This document shows, piece by piece, positions 38,789 through 48,656 of a stretch of DNA of 64,000 bases. Every line of letters begins with the position of its first letter. Position 1 is the first letter of the stretch. Location of the stretch: positions 2,709,177 to 2,773,176 of the forward strand of contig NZ_CP054058.1 in assembly GCF_003935895.2 (NCBI RefSeq), written 5' to 3'. Origin of the DNA: Scandinavium goeteborgense. GTDB lineage: Bacteria > Pseudomonadota > Gammaproteobacteria > Enterobacterales > Enterobacteriaceae. The position numbers and the translations under genes were made by a program. The notes below the pieces were generated by a model. The model was not told where the DNA came from, made no database searches, and saw only the letters and a program-made list of their open reading frames with translations.

Positions 38789-39490
38789 TTACTGCGCCCC
38801 CATCAGGGTCAGTTGATCGTTCAGGTGGCCGTCGCGCATCTCCAGCTGGCGGCTCATGCGTTTTGCCAGCTGCAGATCGTGAGTCACCACCAGGAACGCG
38901 GTGCCCTGCTTTTGGTTGAGGTCGCCAAGCAGCTGGAAAATGCTGTCGGCGTTACGGGCATCGAGGTTACCGGTCGGTTCATCCGCCATGACCAGACGCG
39001 GGTTGTTGACCAGCGCACGGGCAATGGCCACACGTTGACGCTCGCCGCCGGAGAGTTCAGACGGGCGGTGACTGCGACGATGGTCGAGGCCCACCGCGGC
39101 CAGCATTGCGCGAGCGCGTTCCTGAATTTCAGCGGGTTTCTTTTTGCCAATCAGCAGCGGCATCGCCACGTTTTCTTCGGCTGTGAAATCCGGCAGCAAA
39201 TGGTGGAACTGATAAATAAAGCCGAGCTCGCGGTTACGCAGTTCAGCTTTCGCCGCCACCGTCATTTTCGACAGCGGCTGACCGCTGAAAATCACGTCGC
39301 CGGATGTCGGCGTATCCAGCCCGCCGAGCAGGTGCAGCAGCGTACTTTTGCCAGAGCCGGAGCTGCCGACAATCGCCATCATCTCGCCTTCCCCTATGCT
39401 GAAACTGACGTTATGCAGCACGTCGGTCTGCACAGTGCCTTCCTGATAGCGTTTGCACAGGTCGTCGCATTGCAACAGGATCTTATTCAT
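38789..39490 (-). CDS. lolD: Lipoprotein-releasing ABC transporter ATPase LolD
   Basis: The ATPase of LolCDE, with 233 residues. Walker [13 protein letters not shown], signature [15 protein letters not shown], Walker [13 protein letters not shown], and the LolD-specific [15 protein letters not shown]-loop region. The start [16 protein letters not shown] overlaps lolC by 8 bases; the longer frame to 39580 is lolC read out of frame. Confidence 0.97.
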   Translation of the reverse strand: MNKILLQCDDLCKRYQEGTVQTDVLHNVSFSIGEGEMMAIVGSSGSGKSTLLHLLGGLDTPTSGDVIFSGQPLSKMTVAAKAELRNRELGFIYQFHHLLPDFTAEENVAMPLLIGKKKPAEIQERARAMLAAVGLDHRRSHRPSELSGGERQRVAIARALVNNPRLVMADEPTGNLDARNADSIFQLLGDLNQKQGTAFLVVTHDLQLAKRMSRQLEMRDGHLNDQLTLMGAQ

Positions 39491-40682
39491 AACGTAAAGC
39501 CTCAGCGGGTTGGGTGGCGGCAGCGCGCCATGAAGGATAAAGCGTAGAAAGCAGCGCCAGCAGCATCGCCACCAGCGCAATGACGACCACCTGCAGCGGT
39601 TCGATGGCTACCGGCAGTGCGCCGCCGTCAACGAACGCGCCGATAATCGGCATCAAATTATTGAGCTGGCTGGCAAGCAGCAGACCAAGCAGTGCGCCGA
39701 GCAGCGCGCCAATCACGCCGGCACTGGCCCCCTGAACCATAAACACCGCCATAATCTGGCGCGGGGTCAGCCCTTGCGTTTGCAAAATGGCGACTTCGCC
39801 CTGCTTCTCCATCACCATCAGGCCCAGAGACGTAATAATGTTAAACGCGGCAACGGCAACAATCAGGCTCAGCAGCAGGCCCATCATGTTTTTTTCCATA
39901 CGCACGGCCTGGAACAGCTCGCCTTTGCGCTCGCGCCAGTCCTGCCATTTGGTACCCTCAGGCAGTTTCTGGGTGCTCAGCGTATCGACTTCCAGCGGTT
40001 TATCGAGCCACAAACGCCAGCCGGTAATGTTGCCGAGCGGGTAACGCATCAGACGTGAAGCGTCCTGAATATTGACCAGCATCTGGTAACCGTCGACTTC
40101 GCTGTTAGCGGCAAAGGTGCCAATCACGTTAAACAAACGCTGGCTCGGTACGCGGCCCATCGGCGTGAACTGGCTGGCGGATGGCACCATGATGCGAATT
40201 TGTTCGCCACGTTTCACGCCCAGTTGCCCGGCCAGCTGTTCGCCAAGAATGACGTTGTACTGCCCGGTTTGTAGCGCGGTTTGTTTGACGTTAACGAGGA
40301 ACGGCGTCAGCGGATCGTTTTGGTTCGGATCGATACCGAGCATCACGCCCACTGCCACACTGCGCGGGCTCTGGATAACCACATCACCGGTGGTCAGCGG
40401 CGCAACGCGGGTGACGCCCTTCAACCTGGCTTCGCTTTCAGGAATTTTCTGCGGGTTCACTGAACCCTGATCTGCGCTCAGAACCGCCTGCGGCATCAGC
40501 CCGAGGATGTTGTTTTGCAGCTCGCGCTCAAAACCGTTCATGACCGATAACACGGTCACCAGCGCCATTACGCCAAGCGTAATGCCGATGGTCGACAGCC
40601 AGGAGACAAAGCGACCGAAGCGGTCCGCTGCGCGCCCACGCATATAACGCAGGCCGATAAATAGTGCGACAGGTTGGTACAT
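39483..40682 (-). CDS. lolC: Lipoprotein-releasing ABC transporter permease LolC
   Basis: The partner of LolE, with 399 residues and four membrane segments. In E. coli its periplasmic hook loop recruits LolA. Start [18 protein letters not shown] and the [21 protein letters not shown] segment are typical. It is the first gene of the lolCDE-nagK-cobB run. A 194-base gap separates it from the divergent ycfT. Confidence 0.97.
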   Translation of the reverse strand: MYQPVALFIGLRYMRGRAADRFGRFVSWLSTIGITLGVMALVTVLSVMNGFERELQNNILGLMPQAVLSADQGSVNPQKIPESEARLKGVTRVAPLTTGDVVIQSPRSVAVGVMLGIDPNQNDPLTPFLVNVKQTALQTGQYNVILGEQLAGQLGVKRGEQIRIMVPSASQFTPMGRVPSQRLFNVIGTFAANSEVDGYQMLVNIQDASRLMRYPLGNITGWRLWLDKPLEVDTLSTQKLPEGTKWQDWRERKGELFQAVRMEKNMMGLLLSLIVAVAAFNIITSLGLMVMEKQGEVAILQTQGLTPRQIMAVFMVQGASAGVIGALLGALLGLLLASQLNNLMPIIGAFVDGGALPVAIEPLQVVVIALVAMLLALLSTLYPSWRAAATQPAEALRYE

Positions 40683-40876
40683 GTAATCCGTCTGGTTGCT
40701 GTTAGCGAGAGCCCGAGTATATAAGCGAAAGACCTGAGCGTAAATGCGCTAAACCAGATACCCGCACCCTGATCTTTATCTGAAAATGAATCAAATACAG
40801 AATGTTACCCATTACTCCCCGTCAAAAGCCCTTGAGGATAGTCGCTTGTTAATGGCAATGAAAAACGTGGATCGTC

Positions 40877-41941
40877 ATGAAAGAAAAAACACTATGGCTC
40901 AATCAAATCAAGGGGCTATGCATTTGCCTGGTGGTATTTTACCACTCGGTGATCACCTTCTATCCGCATCTCAGCGGCTTCCAGCATCCGTGGTCCGCCA
41001 CGCTGGCGAAGTGCTGGGTGTACTTCAATCTCTATCTGGCCCCTTTCCGTATGCCGGTGTTCTTTTTTATCTCCGGATTTCTGATCCAACGCTATATCGA
41101 CGGGGTTTCCTGGCGTGACAGCCTTGGCAAGCGAGTCGGTAATATCCTGTGGGTTTTAGTACTGTGGGGCGTTTTACAGTGGCAGGCGCTGAGTCATATC
41201 ACGCATTGGCTGGCGCCGGATCGTGACGTCAGCTCCAGCGCTAACGCGGCGTATGCCGACAGCCTGGGCGAATTTGTGCATGGCATGCTCACCGCCAGCA
41301 CCAGCCTGTGGTACCTGTACGCGCTCATCGCCTACTTCGTGCTGTGCAAGCTAACCTCGCGCGGAAAATTGTTGATGATTATCGGGCTGGGGCTGCTTAG
41401 CATTGCCATTAACTTCCTGCCAACGCCGTGGTGGGGCATGAACAGCGTGCTGCGTAACGTCATCTATTATGCGTTGGGCGCGTGGTACGGCACGGCATTA
41501 ATGGCGTGGATGATGGCCTTCAACGTGCGTCAACGCTGGCTGCCCCTCGGCGCATTCGCCCTGCTCTCTGTTGTGCTGTGGTTCGCGCGCACGCCGCTGT
41601 TCCTGTCGCTGTTGTCGATTTTTGCCATCATGAAGCTGTTCTACGCCGTAGGCCGTCGTGTCCCGCCGTCAGAGCGTTCTCTGCTCAACGTGGTGGGTTC
41701 GAATACCATCGCGATTTACACCACGCACCGAATTTTAGTGGAGATTTTCAGCCTGCTGCTGATCGGCTGGTTCAGCGCCCAGGCACGCTCGCCGTCGGTT
41801 GAGCTCGCGATCCTGTTGTTTTATCCGTTCTTTAGCCTGCTGCTGTGCGTAGCGACCGGAATGCTGGCGCGCAAGCTATCCCAGCGCCTGACGGGCGATA
41901 TCTTCTTTTCCCCTCCTTCGATGGCTTCCAGTCGGTCATGA
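40877..41941 (+). CDS. ycfT: Inner-membrane acyltransferase-3 family protein YcfT
   Basis: A protein of 354 residues with about ten hydrophobic segments. The acyltransferase-3 (OafB/WecH type) motifs are present: WLNQIKGLCICLVVFYHS with the conserved His near residue 23, and RMPVFFFISGFL. The acceptor is not known. Its conserved place between lolC and mfd supports orthology with E. coli YcfT. The ribosome site is weak (GATCGTC). Confidence 0.9.
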   Translation: MKEKTLWLNQIKGLCICLVVFYHSVITFYPHLSGFQHPWSATLAKCWVYFNLYLAPFRMPVFFFISGFLIQRYIDGVSWRDSLGKRVGNILWVLVLWGVLQWQALSHITHWLAPDRDVSSSANAAYADSLGEFVHGMLTASTSLWYLYALIAYFVLCKLTSRGKLLMIIGLGLLSIAINFLPTPWWGMNSVLRNVIYYALGAWYGTALMAWMMAFNVRQRWLPLGAFALLSVVLWFARTPLFLSLLSIFAIMKLFYAVGRRVPPSERSLLNVVGSNTIAIYTTHRILVEIFSLLLIGWFSAQARSPSVELAILLFYPFFSLLLCVATGMLARKLSQRLTGDIFFSPPSMASSRS

Positions 41942-42053
41942 TCGCGCCCTGATTTGCTAATGTCGGTCGATTGAGGATAATAATCTTCATTGAAGAGCGG
42001 CGGTTTGCCCCCATAATCAGGGGGTAAACCTTTACGGGACCCCGACATTATTT

Positions 42054-45000
42054 ATGCCTGAAAAACAACGATACGCCCTACCGACCAAGGCGGGCGAGCA
42101 GCGTCTGCTCGGTGAGTTAACCGGCGCCGCTTGCGCAACAGAAGTTGCTCAGATTATCGAACGCCACCGTGGCCCGGTGGTGCTTATCGCCCCCGACATG
42201 CAAAACGCCTTGCGTTTGCAGGATGAAATTGCCCAGTTCACCGACGAACTGGTGATGAATCTTGCTGACTGGGAAACGCTGCCGTACGACAGTTTCTCGC
42301 CGCATCAGGAAATTATCTCCTCGCGCCTTTCGACGCTGTATCAGCTGCCCACCATGCAGCGCGGCGTGCTTATTGTGCCGGTAAATACGCTGATGCAGCG
42401 TGTGTGCCCGCACAGCTATCTGCACGGCCATGCGCTGGTGATGCAAAAAGGCCAGCGCCTTTCACGCGATGCGCTGCGTGCTCAGCTCGACAGCGCCGGT
42501 TACCGTCATGTTGATCAGGTCATGGAGCACGGCGAATACGCCACCCGTGGCGCGCTGCTGGATTTATTCCCGATGGGCAGTGACCGACCGTATCGTCTCG
42601 ATTTCTTCGATGACGAAATTGACAGCCTGCGCCTGTTTGATGCCGATACCCAGCGCACGCTGGAAGAAGTCGACGCTATCAACCTTCTGCCCGCGCACGA
42701 ATTCCCGACCGACAAAACCGCCATTGAACTGTTCCGCAGCCAGTGGCGCGATAAGTTTGAGGTCAAACGCGACGCGGAGCACATCTATCAACAGGTGAGC
42801 AAAGGCACGTTACCGACAGGCATCGAATACTGGCAGCCGCTGTTCTTCAGCGAGCCGCTGCCGCCGCTGTTCAGCTATTTCCCGGCCAATACGCTGCTGG
42901 TAAATACCGGCGACCCGGAAGCCAGCGCTCAGCGTTTTGAAGCCGACACCCGCGCGCGGTTTGAAAACCGTGGCGTTGACCCGATGCGTCCCCTGCTGGA
43001 ACCCGAAAACCTGTGGTTGCGCACCGATGAGCTGTTCAGCGAGCTGAAAAAATGGCCGCGCGTTCAGCTCAAAACAGACGTGCTCGCCGATAAAGCCGCG
43101 AACGTAAATCTCGGCTATCAGAAGCTGCCGGATCTTGCGGTCCAGGCGCAGCATAAAGCGCCGCTGGACAGCCTGCGCCGCTTCCTCGAAGGCTTCGATG
43201 GCCCGGTTATTTTCTCAGTAGAAAGTGAAGGTCGTCGTGAGGCCCTGGGCGAACTGCTGGCGCGAATTAAAATCTCGCCAAAACGCATTCAGCGTCTGGA
43301 TGAGTGCGACGGCAACGGCCGCTATCTGATGATTGGCTCCGCCGAACACGGCTATATCGACACGCTGCGTCACCGGGCGCTGATATGCGAGAGCGATTTG
43401 CTGGGCGAGCGCGTGGCGCGCCGTCGTCAGGATTCGCGCCGGACCATCAACCCGGACACCCTGATTCGTAACCTGGCCGAGCTGCATCCTGGTCAGCCGG
43501 TGGTGCATCTGGAGCATGGCGTTGGCCGCTACGCGGGCATGACCACGCTCGAAGCCGGGGGCATTACCGGTGAGTATCTGATGCTTACCTACGCCAACGA
43601 CGCCAAACTGTACGTGCCGGTATCGTCGCTGCATTTGATCAGCCGTTACGCCGGAGGTGCGGAAGACAACGCCCCGCTGCATAAACTGGGCGGCGACGTC
43701 TGGGCGCGCGCCCGTCAGAAAGCCGCTGAAAAAGTCCGTGATGTGGCCGCTGAACTGCTGGATATCTATGCCCAGCGCGCAGCGAAATCGGGCTTTGCCT
43801 TTAAACACGACCGCGACCAGTATCAGCTTTTCTGCGATACCTTCCCGTTTGAAACCACGCCGGATCAGGCCCAGGCGATTAACGCCGTGCTGAGTGACAT
43901 GTGCCAGCCGTTGGCGATGGACCGTCTGGTCTGCGGTGACGTAGGCTTCGGTAAAACCGAAGTCGCTATGCGCGCCGCGTTCCTGGCGGTAGAAAACAAT
44001 AAGCAGGTGGCGGTACTGGTGCCCACCACCCTGCTGGCGCAACAGCATTTCGACAACTTCCGTGACCGCTTCGCCAACTGGCCTGTGCGCATCGAAATGC
44101 TCTCCCGCTTCCGCAGTGCCAAAGAGCAGACGCAAATTCTGGAACAGGCCAGCGAAGGGAAAATCGATATTCTGATCGGGACGCACAAATTGCTGCAAAG
44201 CGACGTGAAGTGGCGCGATCTCGGCTTGTTGATCGTCGATGAAGAGCACCGCTTCGGCGTGCGTCACAAAGAGCGTATCAAAGCGATGCGTGCCGACGTC
44301 GACATTCTGACCCTGACCGCCACGCCGATTCCGCGTACGCTGAACATGGCGATGAGCGGCATGCGCGATCTGTCGATTATTGCCACGCCGCCAGCGCGTC
44401 GTCTGGCGGTTAAAACCTTCGTGCGTGAATACGACAAGCTGGTGGTTCGCGAAGCTATTCTGCGTGAAGTACTGCGCGGCGGGCAGGTTTACTACCTCTT
44501 CAATGACGTGGAAAATATTCAGAAAGCGGCAGATAAGCTGGCCGAACTGGTGCCGGAAGCGCGAATTGCCATCGGCCACGGCCAGATGCGCGAACGCGAA
44601 CTGGAACGCGTGATGAACGATTTCCACCACCAGCGTTTCAACGTGCTGGTGTGTACCACCATCATCGAAACCGGGATCGACATTCCAACCGCCAACACCA
44701 TCATCATCGAACGTGCGGACCACTTTGGTCTGGCGCAGCTGCACCAGCTGCGTGGTCGCGTGGGCCGTTCGCACCATCAGGCCTATGCCTGGCTGCTGAC
44801 CCCGCACCCGAAAGCGATGACCACCGATGCGCAAAAGCGCCTAGAAGCTATCGCCTCGCTGGAAGATTTAGGCGCAGGTTTTGCGCTGGCGACGCACGAT
44901 CTGGAGATCCGCGGGGCGGGCGAACTGCTCGGCGAAGATCAGAGTGGATCGATGGAAACCATCGGCTTCTCGCTGTACATGGAGCTGCTGGAAAACGCGG

Positions 45001-45500
45001 TGGACGCACTGAAAGAAGGTCGCGAGCCGTCGCTGGAAGATTTGACCAACCAGCAAACGGAAGTCGAATTGCGGATGCCATCGCTGCTGCCAGAAGATTT
45101 CATTCCTGACGTCAATACGCGCCTGTCGTTCTACAAACGTATCGCTAGCGCCAAAGGCGAGCAGGCGCTGGATGAGCTGAAAGTCGAGCTTATCGACCGC
45201 TTCGGTCTGTTGCCGGATGCCGCGCGTAACCTGCTGGATATTGCCCGTTTGCGTCAGCAGGCGCAGAAGCTCGGCATTCGTAAGCTTGAAGGCAACGAAA
45301 AAGGCGGCGTGATTGAGTTCAACGAGAAAAATCACGTAAACCCAGCCTGGCTGATTGGCCTGTTGCAAAAACAGCCGCAGCATTATCGGCTTGATGGTCC
45401 GACGCGTTTGAAGTTCTTCCAGGAACTGACCGAGCGGAAAAACCGTATGGAATGGGTGCGTAACTTCATGCAGCAACTCGAAGAAAACGCCGTCGCATAA
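42054..45500 (+). CDS. mfd: Transcription-repair coupling factor Mfd
   Basis: Removes RNA polymerase stalled at lesions and recruits UvrA. At 1148 residues it has the E. coli length. UvrB-homology region about 1-330, RNAP-interaction domain about 480-550 (HLEHGVGRYAGMTTLE), and RecG-like translocase about 570-950 with Walker A CGDVGFGKTEVAMR, DEEH box, TATPIPRT and GRVGRSHHQAYAW. C-terminal autoinhibitory domain from about 1000. Confidence 0.98.
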   Translation: MPEKQRYALPTKAGEQRLLGELTGAACATEVAQIIERHRGPVVLIAPDMQNALRLQDEIAQFTDELVMNLADWETLPYDSFSPHQEIISSRLSTLYQLPTMQRGVLIVPVNTLMQRVCPHSYLHGHALVMQKGQRLSRDALRAQLDSAGYRHVDQVMEHGEYATRGALLDLFPMGSDRPYRLDFFDDEIDSLRLFDADTQRTLEEVDAINLLPAHEFPTDKTAIELFRSQWRDKFEVKRDAEHIYQQVSKGTLPTGIEYWQPLFFSEPLPPLFSYFPANTLLVNTGDPEASAQRFEADTRARFENRGVDPMRPLLEPENLWLRTDELFSELKKWPRVQLKTDVLADKAANVNLGYQKLPDLAVQAQHKAPLDSLRRFLEGFDGPVIFSVESEGRREALGELLARIKISPKRIQRLDECDGNGRYLMIGSAEHGYIDTLRHRALICESDLLGERVARRRQDSRRTINPDTLIRNLAELHPGQPVVHLEHGVGRYAGMTTLEAGGITGEYLMLTYANDAKLYVPVSSLHLISRYAGGAEDNAPLHKLGGDVWARARQKAAEKVRDVAAELLDIYAQRAAKSGFAFKHDRDQYQLFCDTFPFETTPDQAQAINAVLSDMCQPLAMDRLVCGDVGFGKTEVAMRAAFLAVENNKQVAVLVPTTLLAQQHFDNFRDRFANWPVRIEMLSRFRSAKEQTQILEQASEGKIDILIGTHKLLQSDVKWRDLGLLIVDEEHRFGVRHKERIKAMRADVDILTLTATPIPRTLNMAMSGMRDLSIIATPPARRLAVKTFVREYDKLVVREAILREVLRGGQVYYLFNDVENIQKAADKLAELVPEARIAIGHGQMRERELERVMNDFHHQRFNVLVCTTIIETGIDIPTANTIIIERADHFGLAQLHQLRGRVGRSHHQAYAWLLTPHPKAMTTDAQKRLEAIASLEDLGAGFALATHDLEIRGAGELLGEDQSGSMETIGFSLYMELLENAVDALKEGREPSLEDLTNQQTEVELRMPSLLPEDFIPDVNTRLSFYKRIASAKGEQALDELKVELIDRFGLLPDAARNLLDIARLRQQAQKLGIRKLEGNEKGGVIEFNEKNHVNPAWLIGLLQKQPQHYRLDGPTRLKFFQELTERKNRMEWVRNFMQQLEENAVA

Positions 45501-45511
45501 CAGCAACCTTC

Positions 45512-45537
45512 CCCGGCAGCGCACGCTGCCGGGCTTT
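45512..45537 (+). terminator. Intrinsic terminator after mfd
   Basis: CCCGGCAGC-GCAC-GCTGCCGGG, a perfect 9-bp stem followed by CTTTCCT. It starts 12 bases after the mfd stop. The T run is short. Confidence 0.7.
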
Positions 45538-45647
45538 CCTCAGCGCATTAATTTACACACTCTTTGCAAACCGCTGAAACATCCAGACATGCATTGACGC
45601 CATAATGAGGGTTTTCCCTGCTCAATCACCGTTATGGATGTGCTGTG

Positions 45648-46613
45648 ATGATGATTCAATCGCGTTTCCTGCGCGCACTGGCTCTGTTGTCAGTCGTTGC
45701 CACGCTCGCCGCGGCCCTTCCCGCGCGCGCTAACACCTGGCCTCTACCGCCGTCCGGCAGCCGCCTGGTGGGTGAAAACCGCTATCACGTTGTCGAAGAT
45801 AACGGCGGTTCACTTGAGGCTATCGCCAAAAAATATAATGTCGGATTTTTGGCACTGCTTCAGGCTAACCCCGGCGTCGATCCGTATGTTCCGCGTGCGG
45901 GCAGCGTGTTGACAATCCCACTGCAAACCCTGCTCCCGGACGCGCCGCGTCAGGGCATGGTGATTAACCTCGCCGAACTGCGTCTCTACTACTACCCGCC
46001 GGGTAAAAACAGCGTCACCATTTACCCGATTGGCATTGGCCAGCTGGGCGGGACGACGCTCACGCCAGAAATGGTCACCACGGTGTCCGATAAACGCGCC
46101 AATCCAACCTGGACGCCGACGGCCAATATTCGCGCGCGTTATAAAGCGATGGGAATAAGTTTGCCTGCGGTGGTGCCTGCCGGGCCGGAAAACCCGATGG
46201 GCCACCATGCGATTCGGCTTTCAGCGTACGGCGGGGTGTATCTGCTGCACGGCACTAACGCCGACTTCGGCATTGGAATGCGCGTAAGCTCTGGCTGCAT
46301 TCGACTGCGCGATGGCGATATCGAGACCCTGTTCAAACAGGTTACGCCAGGCACGAAAGTGAACATTATCAATACGCCGATAAAAGCGTCCGTGGAGCCC
46401 GGCGGCGTGCATCTGGTGGAAGTTCACCAGCCGCTGTCGAAGCACATTGATGACGATCCGAAAGTGCTGCCAATTAGCCTGAACAGCACGATGACGACAT
46501 TCAAGGATTCGCCGCAGACCGATGCGCAGGTGATGGAGCATGCGATGGAGGTCCGATCCGGGATGCCAGTGAACGTCACCCGGCATGACGAGCCAGCGGT
46601 TCAGAATCTGTAA
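45648..46613 (+). CDS. ldtC: L,D-transpeptidase LdtC (Braun lipoprotein attachment)
   Basis: Links Lpp to peptidoglycan in the periplasm. A protein of 321 residues. Signal peptide ending LPARA, a LysM domain about 43-90 (YHVVEDNGGSLEAIAKKYNV), and a YkuD catalytic domain about 100-235 with HGTNADFGIGMRVSSGCIRLRDG (catalytic Cys). The start MMIQ at 45648 or 45651 fits the E. coli form; GTG at 45645 is one codon longer. A strong terminator follows. Confidence 0.95.
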   Translation: MMIQSRFLRALALLSVVATLAAALPARANTWPLPPSGSRLVGENRYHVVEDNGGSLEAIAKKYNVGFLALLQANPGVDPYVPRAGSVLTIPLQTLLPDAPRQGMVINLAELRLYYYPPGKNSVTIYPIGIGQLGGTTLTPEMVTTVSDKRANPTWTPTANIRARYKAMGISLPAVVPAGPENPMGHHAIRLSAYGGVYLLHGTNADFGIGMRVSSGCIRLRDGDIETLFKQVTPGTKVNIINTPIKASVEPGGVHLVEVHQPLSKHIDDDPKVLPISLNSTMTTFKDSPQTDAQVMEHAMEVRSGMPVNVTRHDEPAVQNL

Positions 46614-46651
46614 TAAAAAAAACACCGCGACTGATGTCGCGGTGTTTTTTT
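46614..46651 (+). terminator. Bidirectional terminator between ldtC and bhsA
   Basis: ACACCGCGAC-TGAT-GTCGCGGTGT stem with a long A run before and seven T after. It serves ldtC and the convergent bhsA. Confidence 0.92.
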
Positions 46652-46689
46652 ATGGCAGTGGCATTGCCGAGGGTTAAATAAGGAGGGCC

Positions 46690-46947
46690 TTATTTATAAA
46701 TTACCGCAGTCCCGTGGAGGGTGTTTGGACCGGTAACTGAGGTAATACGGAATGATTTAGCACCCATCGCGTCGGCTTTCTGCGCCAGCTGGTCTTCCAG
46801 AGAGCCCAGGTTCGTGCCCGCATCAGCAGAAATCACACCCACTTTTTGTTGATCTACCGGGGTGGACTGCACTTCTACAGCAGCGAAGCTTGCGAATGAC
46901 AGAGAACTCAGAACAGCGGCTACGGCCAAGGTTGTGATGCTTTTCAT
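46690..46947 (-). CDS. bhsA: Stress-induced outer-membrane protein BhsA (ComC)
   Basis: A DUF1471 (YhcN/BhsA/McbA) protein of 85 residues. Signal peptide MKSITTLAVAAVLSSLSFASFA and a small beta-alpha domain ending FRITSVTGPNTLHGTAVIYK. In E. coli it affects biofilm, stress tolerance and copper permeability of the outer membrane. It is divergent from comR, its repressor. The 246-base gap between them is very AT-rich. Confidence 0.95.
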   Translation of the reverse strand: MKSITTLAVAAVLSSLSFASFAAVEVQSTPVDQQKVGVISADAGTNLGSLEDQLAQKADAMGAKSFRITSVTGPNTLHGTAVIYK

Positions 46948-47193
46948 GATTTTTTTACCTATGCAGATGAATTTTCGCAGGTCGTTATTATTAACTTAAC
47001 GATCGATAGGTAAATGATAATGTGATCCTCATCACACGTCAAATTGTTTTTATAACGATTATTATATTAATTATTAATACCTTATTTTTCATAACCATAT
47101 GATTATTTTATTTTGTGCGATTGGACGCTGGTTATGCAGTGTGTTTGTTTTTATAATGAAGGCTTAACACCACCACAGAGGTACAACGGCACC

Positions 47194-47832
47194 ATGACAA
47201 CTGAAGTCGTAAGTTGCGTAAAAAAAAGCCGTGGCCGACCAAAAGTGTTCGACAGGGAAGTGGCGCTTGATAAGGCCATGACACTCTTCTGGCAGCACGG
47301 CTATGAAGCCACTTCGCTCGCGGATCTCGTCGAAGCGACGGGGGCAAAAGCGCCCACGCTGTATGCTGAGTTCGTAAATAAAGAAGGCTTGTTCCGGGCC
47401 GTACTGGACAGGTATATCTCACGCTTTGCGGACAAACACGAAGCCCAGCTGTTCTGCGAAGAGAAATCCGTAGACGCTGCACTGCGCGATTATTTCAGCG
47501 CGGTGGCGACCTGCTTTACCAGCAAAGACACGCCTGCGGGCTGCTTTATGATAAACACTTCCGCGACCCTCGCGGCATCGTCAAAAGAGATCGCCCACAC
47601 CATCAAGTCGCGCCATGCGATGCAGGAAAAAACGCTGTGTGAGTTTTTGACTCAACGTCAGGCTCGCGGAGAAATCCCGGCCGATAAGTGTATCGGCGAG
47701 CTGGCGCAGTTCCTGAACTGTATTTTGCAAGGGATGTCGATCAGCGCCCGCGAAGGCGCCAGCCTCGAGACGCTGTTGCAGATAACCGACACCACAATGC
47801 GCCTGTGGCCGCAGATGCTGAAAAGCAGCTGA
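47194..47832 (+). CDS. comR: Copper-responsive TetR-family repressor ComR
   Basis: A protein of 212 residues. The TetR helix-turn-helix lies at about 15-60 (ALDKAMTLFWQHGYEATSL, then TGAKAPTLYAEFVNKEGLF). The ligand domain has Cys and Met residues (TCFTSKDTPAGCFMINTS) that may sense copper. E. coli ComR represses bhsA (comC). The start at 47194 gives a length close to E. coli ComR; the frame opens at 47113. Confidence 0.93.
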   Translation: MTTEVVSCVKKSRGRPKVFDREVALDKAMTLFWQHGYEATSLADLVEATGAKAPTLYAEFVNKEGLFRAVLDRYISRFADKHEAQLFCEEKSVDAALRDYFSAVATCFTSKDTPAGCFMINTSATLAASSKEIAHTIKSRHAMQEKTLCEFLTQRQARGEIPADKCIGELAQFLNCILQGMSISAREGASLETLLQITDTTMRLWPQMLKSS

Positions 47833-47842
47833 TAAAGCGCCA

Positions 47843-47878
47843 TAAAAAAAGCCCTTCAGCCTGAGCGATTGAAGGGCT
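47843..47878 (-). terminator. Convergent terminator between comR and ycfJ
   Basis: AGCCCTTCA-N11-TGAAGGGCT stem (47850-47878), with seven A on the left that form the U tract for ycfJ on the minus strand. Confidence 0.85.
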
Positions 47879-47900
47879 AATAAACGAACGAAACGCTTTT

Positions 47901-48440
47901 TTACGCTTTGTTATTCAGAACCAGCTGACCATTGTTATCAAGTGGGATCTGAGAGCCTGGATCTTTATCCATACGGATTTTCCCCTGCTGATCGCCAATT
48001 TTGTAGGTCACATCGTAACCCAACATTTTGTCAGACTTGTCATATACCGTTTTGCAGCGCTGCTGCGTCGAGGTGTAGGTATCGTTATTCTGCATTGAGC
48101 CCTGGATTTGGTTCCCGGCGTAACCGCCACCCAACGCACCCGCCACGGTAGCGACATCTTTCCCGCGACCGCCACCGAACTGATGACCAATCACCCCACC
48201 AGCAACCGCACCCAGCACTGAGCCCGCGATGCGGTTCTCATCCTGAACCGGGCGTCGATGCGTGACCGCTACGTTACGGCACTCCTTGCGCGGCGTTTTC
48301 ACGCTCTCTTTAATCGGGGTTGCTGAAATGACCTGCGCATACTGCGGGCCACGATCGAATACGTTTAGACTAGCGACTGCCGCCACGCCCAGCGCAGCTG
48401 CTACGCCAATCCCTATACCCGCCAACATAGATTTATTCAC
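47901..48440 (-). CDS. ycfJ: Glycine-zipper envelope protein YcfJ
   Basis: A protein of 179 residues. N-terminal hydrophobic segment MLAGIGIGVAAALGVAAVASL, then a glycine-zipper hairpin (GSVLGAVAGGVIGHQFGGGRGKD, then GALGGGYAGNQIQG) and a C-terminal small beta domain with a Cys pair. E. coli YcfJ is a stress-linked envelope protein of unclear function, and the locus next to ndh and comR fits. A GAGGAG ribosome site lies just before the ATG. Confidence 0.92.
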   Translation of the reverse strand: MNKSMLAGIGIGVAAALGVAAVASLNVFDRGPQYAQVISATPIKESVKTPRKECRNVAVTHRRPVQDENRIAGSVLGAVAGGVIGHQFGGGRGKDVATVAGALGGGYAGNQIQGSMQNNDTYTSTQQRCKTVYDKSDKMLGYDVTYKIGDQQGKIRMDKDPGSQIPLDNNGQLVLNNKA

Positions 48441-48579
48441 GGGAGCTCCTCCTTTGTTGCTGTTGGTAACAATTTTGCTACCAGAAAGGAAACCTGCCTA
48501 TAAGAATTGGGATCAAAAAAAGAGGATTTGCGGGGGATAAGCGTGGGATTCGGAGAAGTCCGAACCCGTAAATCTATTT

Positions 48580-48646
48580 GCCCGATGGCGCTGATGCTTT
48601 TCGGGCCTACTTACTCGTAGGCCAGGCAAGTGCAGCGCCGTCGGGC
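48580..48646. repeat. REP-type imperfect inverted repeat downstream of ndh
   Basis: Left arm 48580-48610 and right arm 48617-48646 are partly complementary (GCCCGATGGCGCT with AGCGCCGTCGGGC; GGCCTAC with GTAGGCC). Same core as the unit at 25563. It probably protects the 3' end of ndh mRNA, which ends at 48657. Confidence 0.8.
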
Positions 48647-48656
48647 GATTTGCAGC

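Noticed and set aside
41832-42048. Small minus-strand frames at the ycfT-mfd junction
   Set aside because: They overlap the ycfT end, lack ribosome sites and resemble no known small protein.
43215-44834. 539-codon minus-strand frame inside mfd
   Set aside because: Entirely antisense to conserved Mfd helicase motifs; no ribosome site or known domain.
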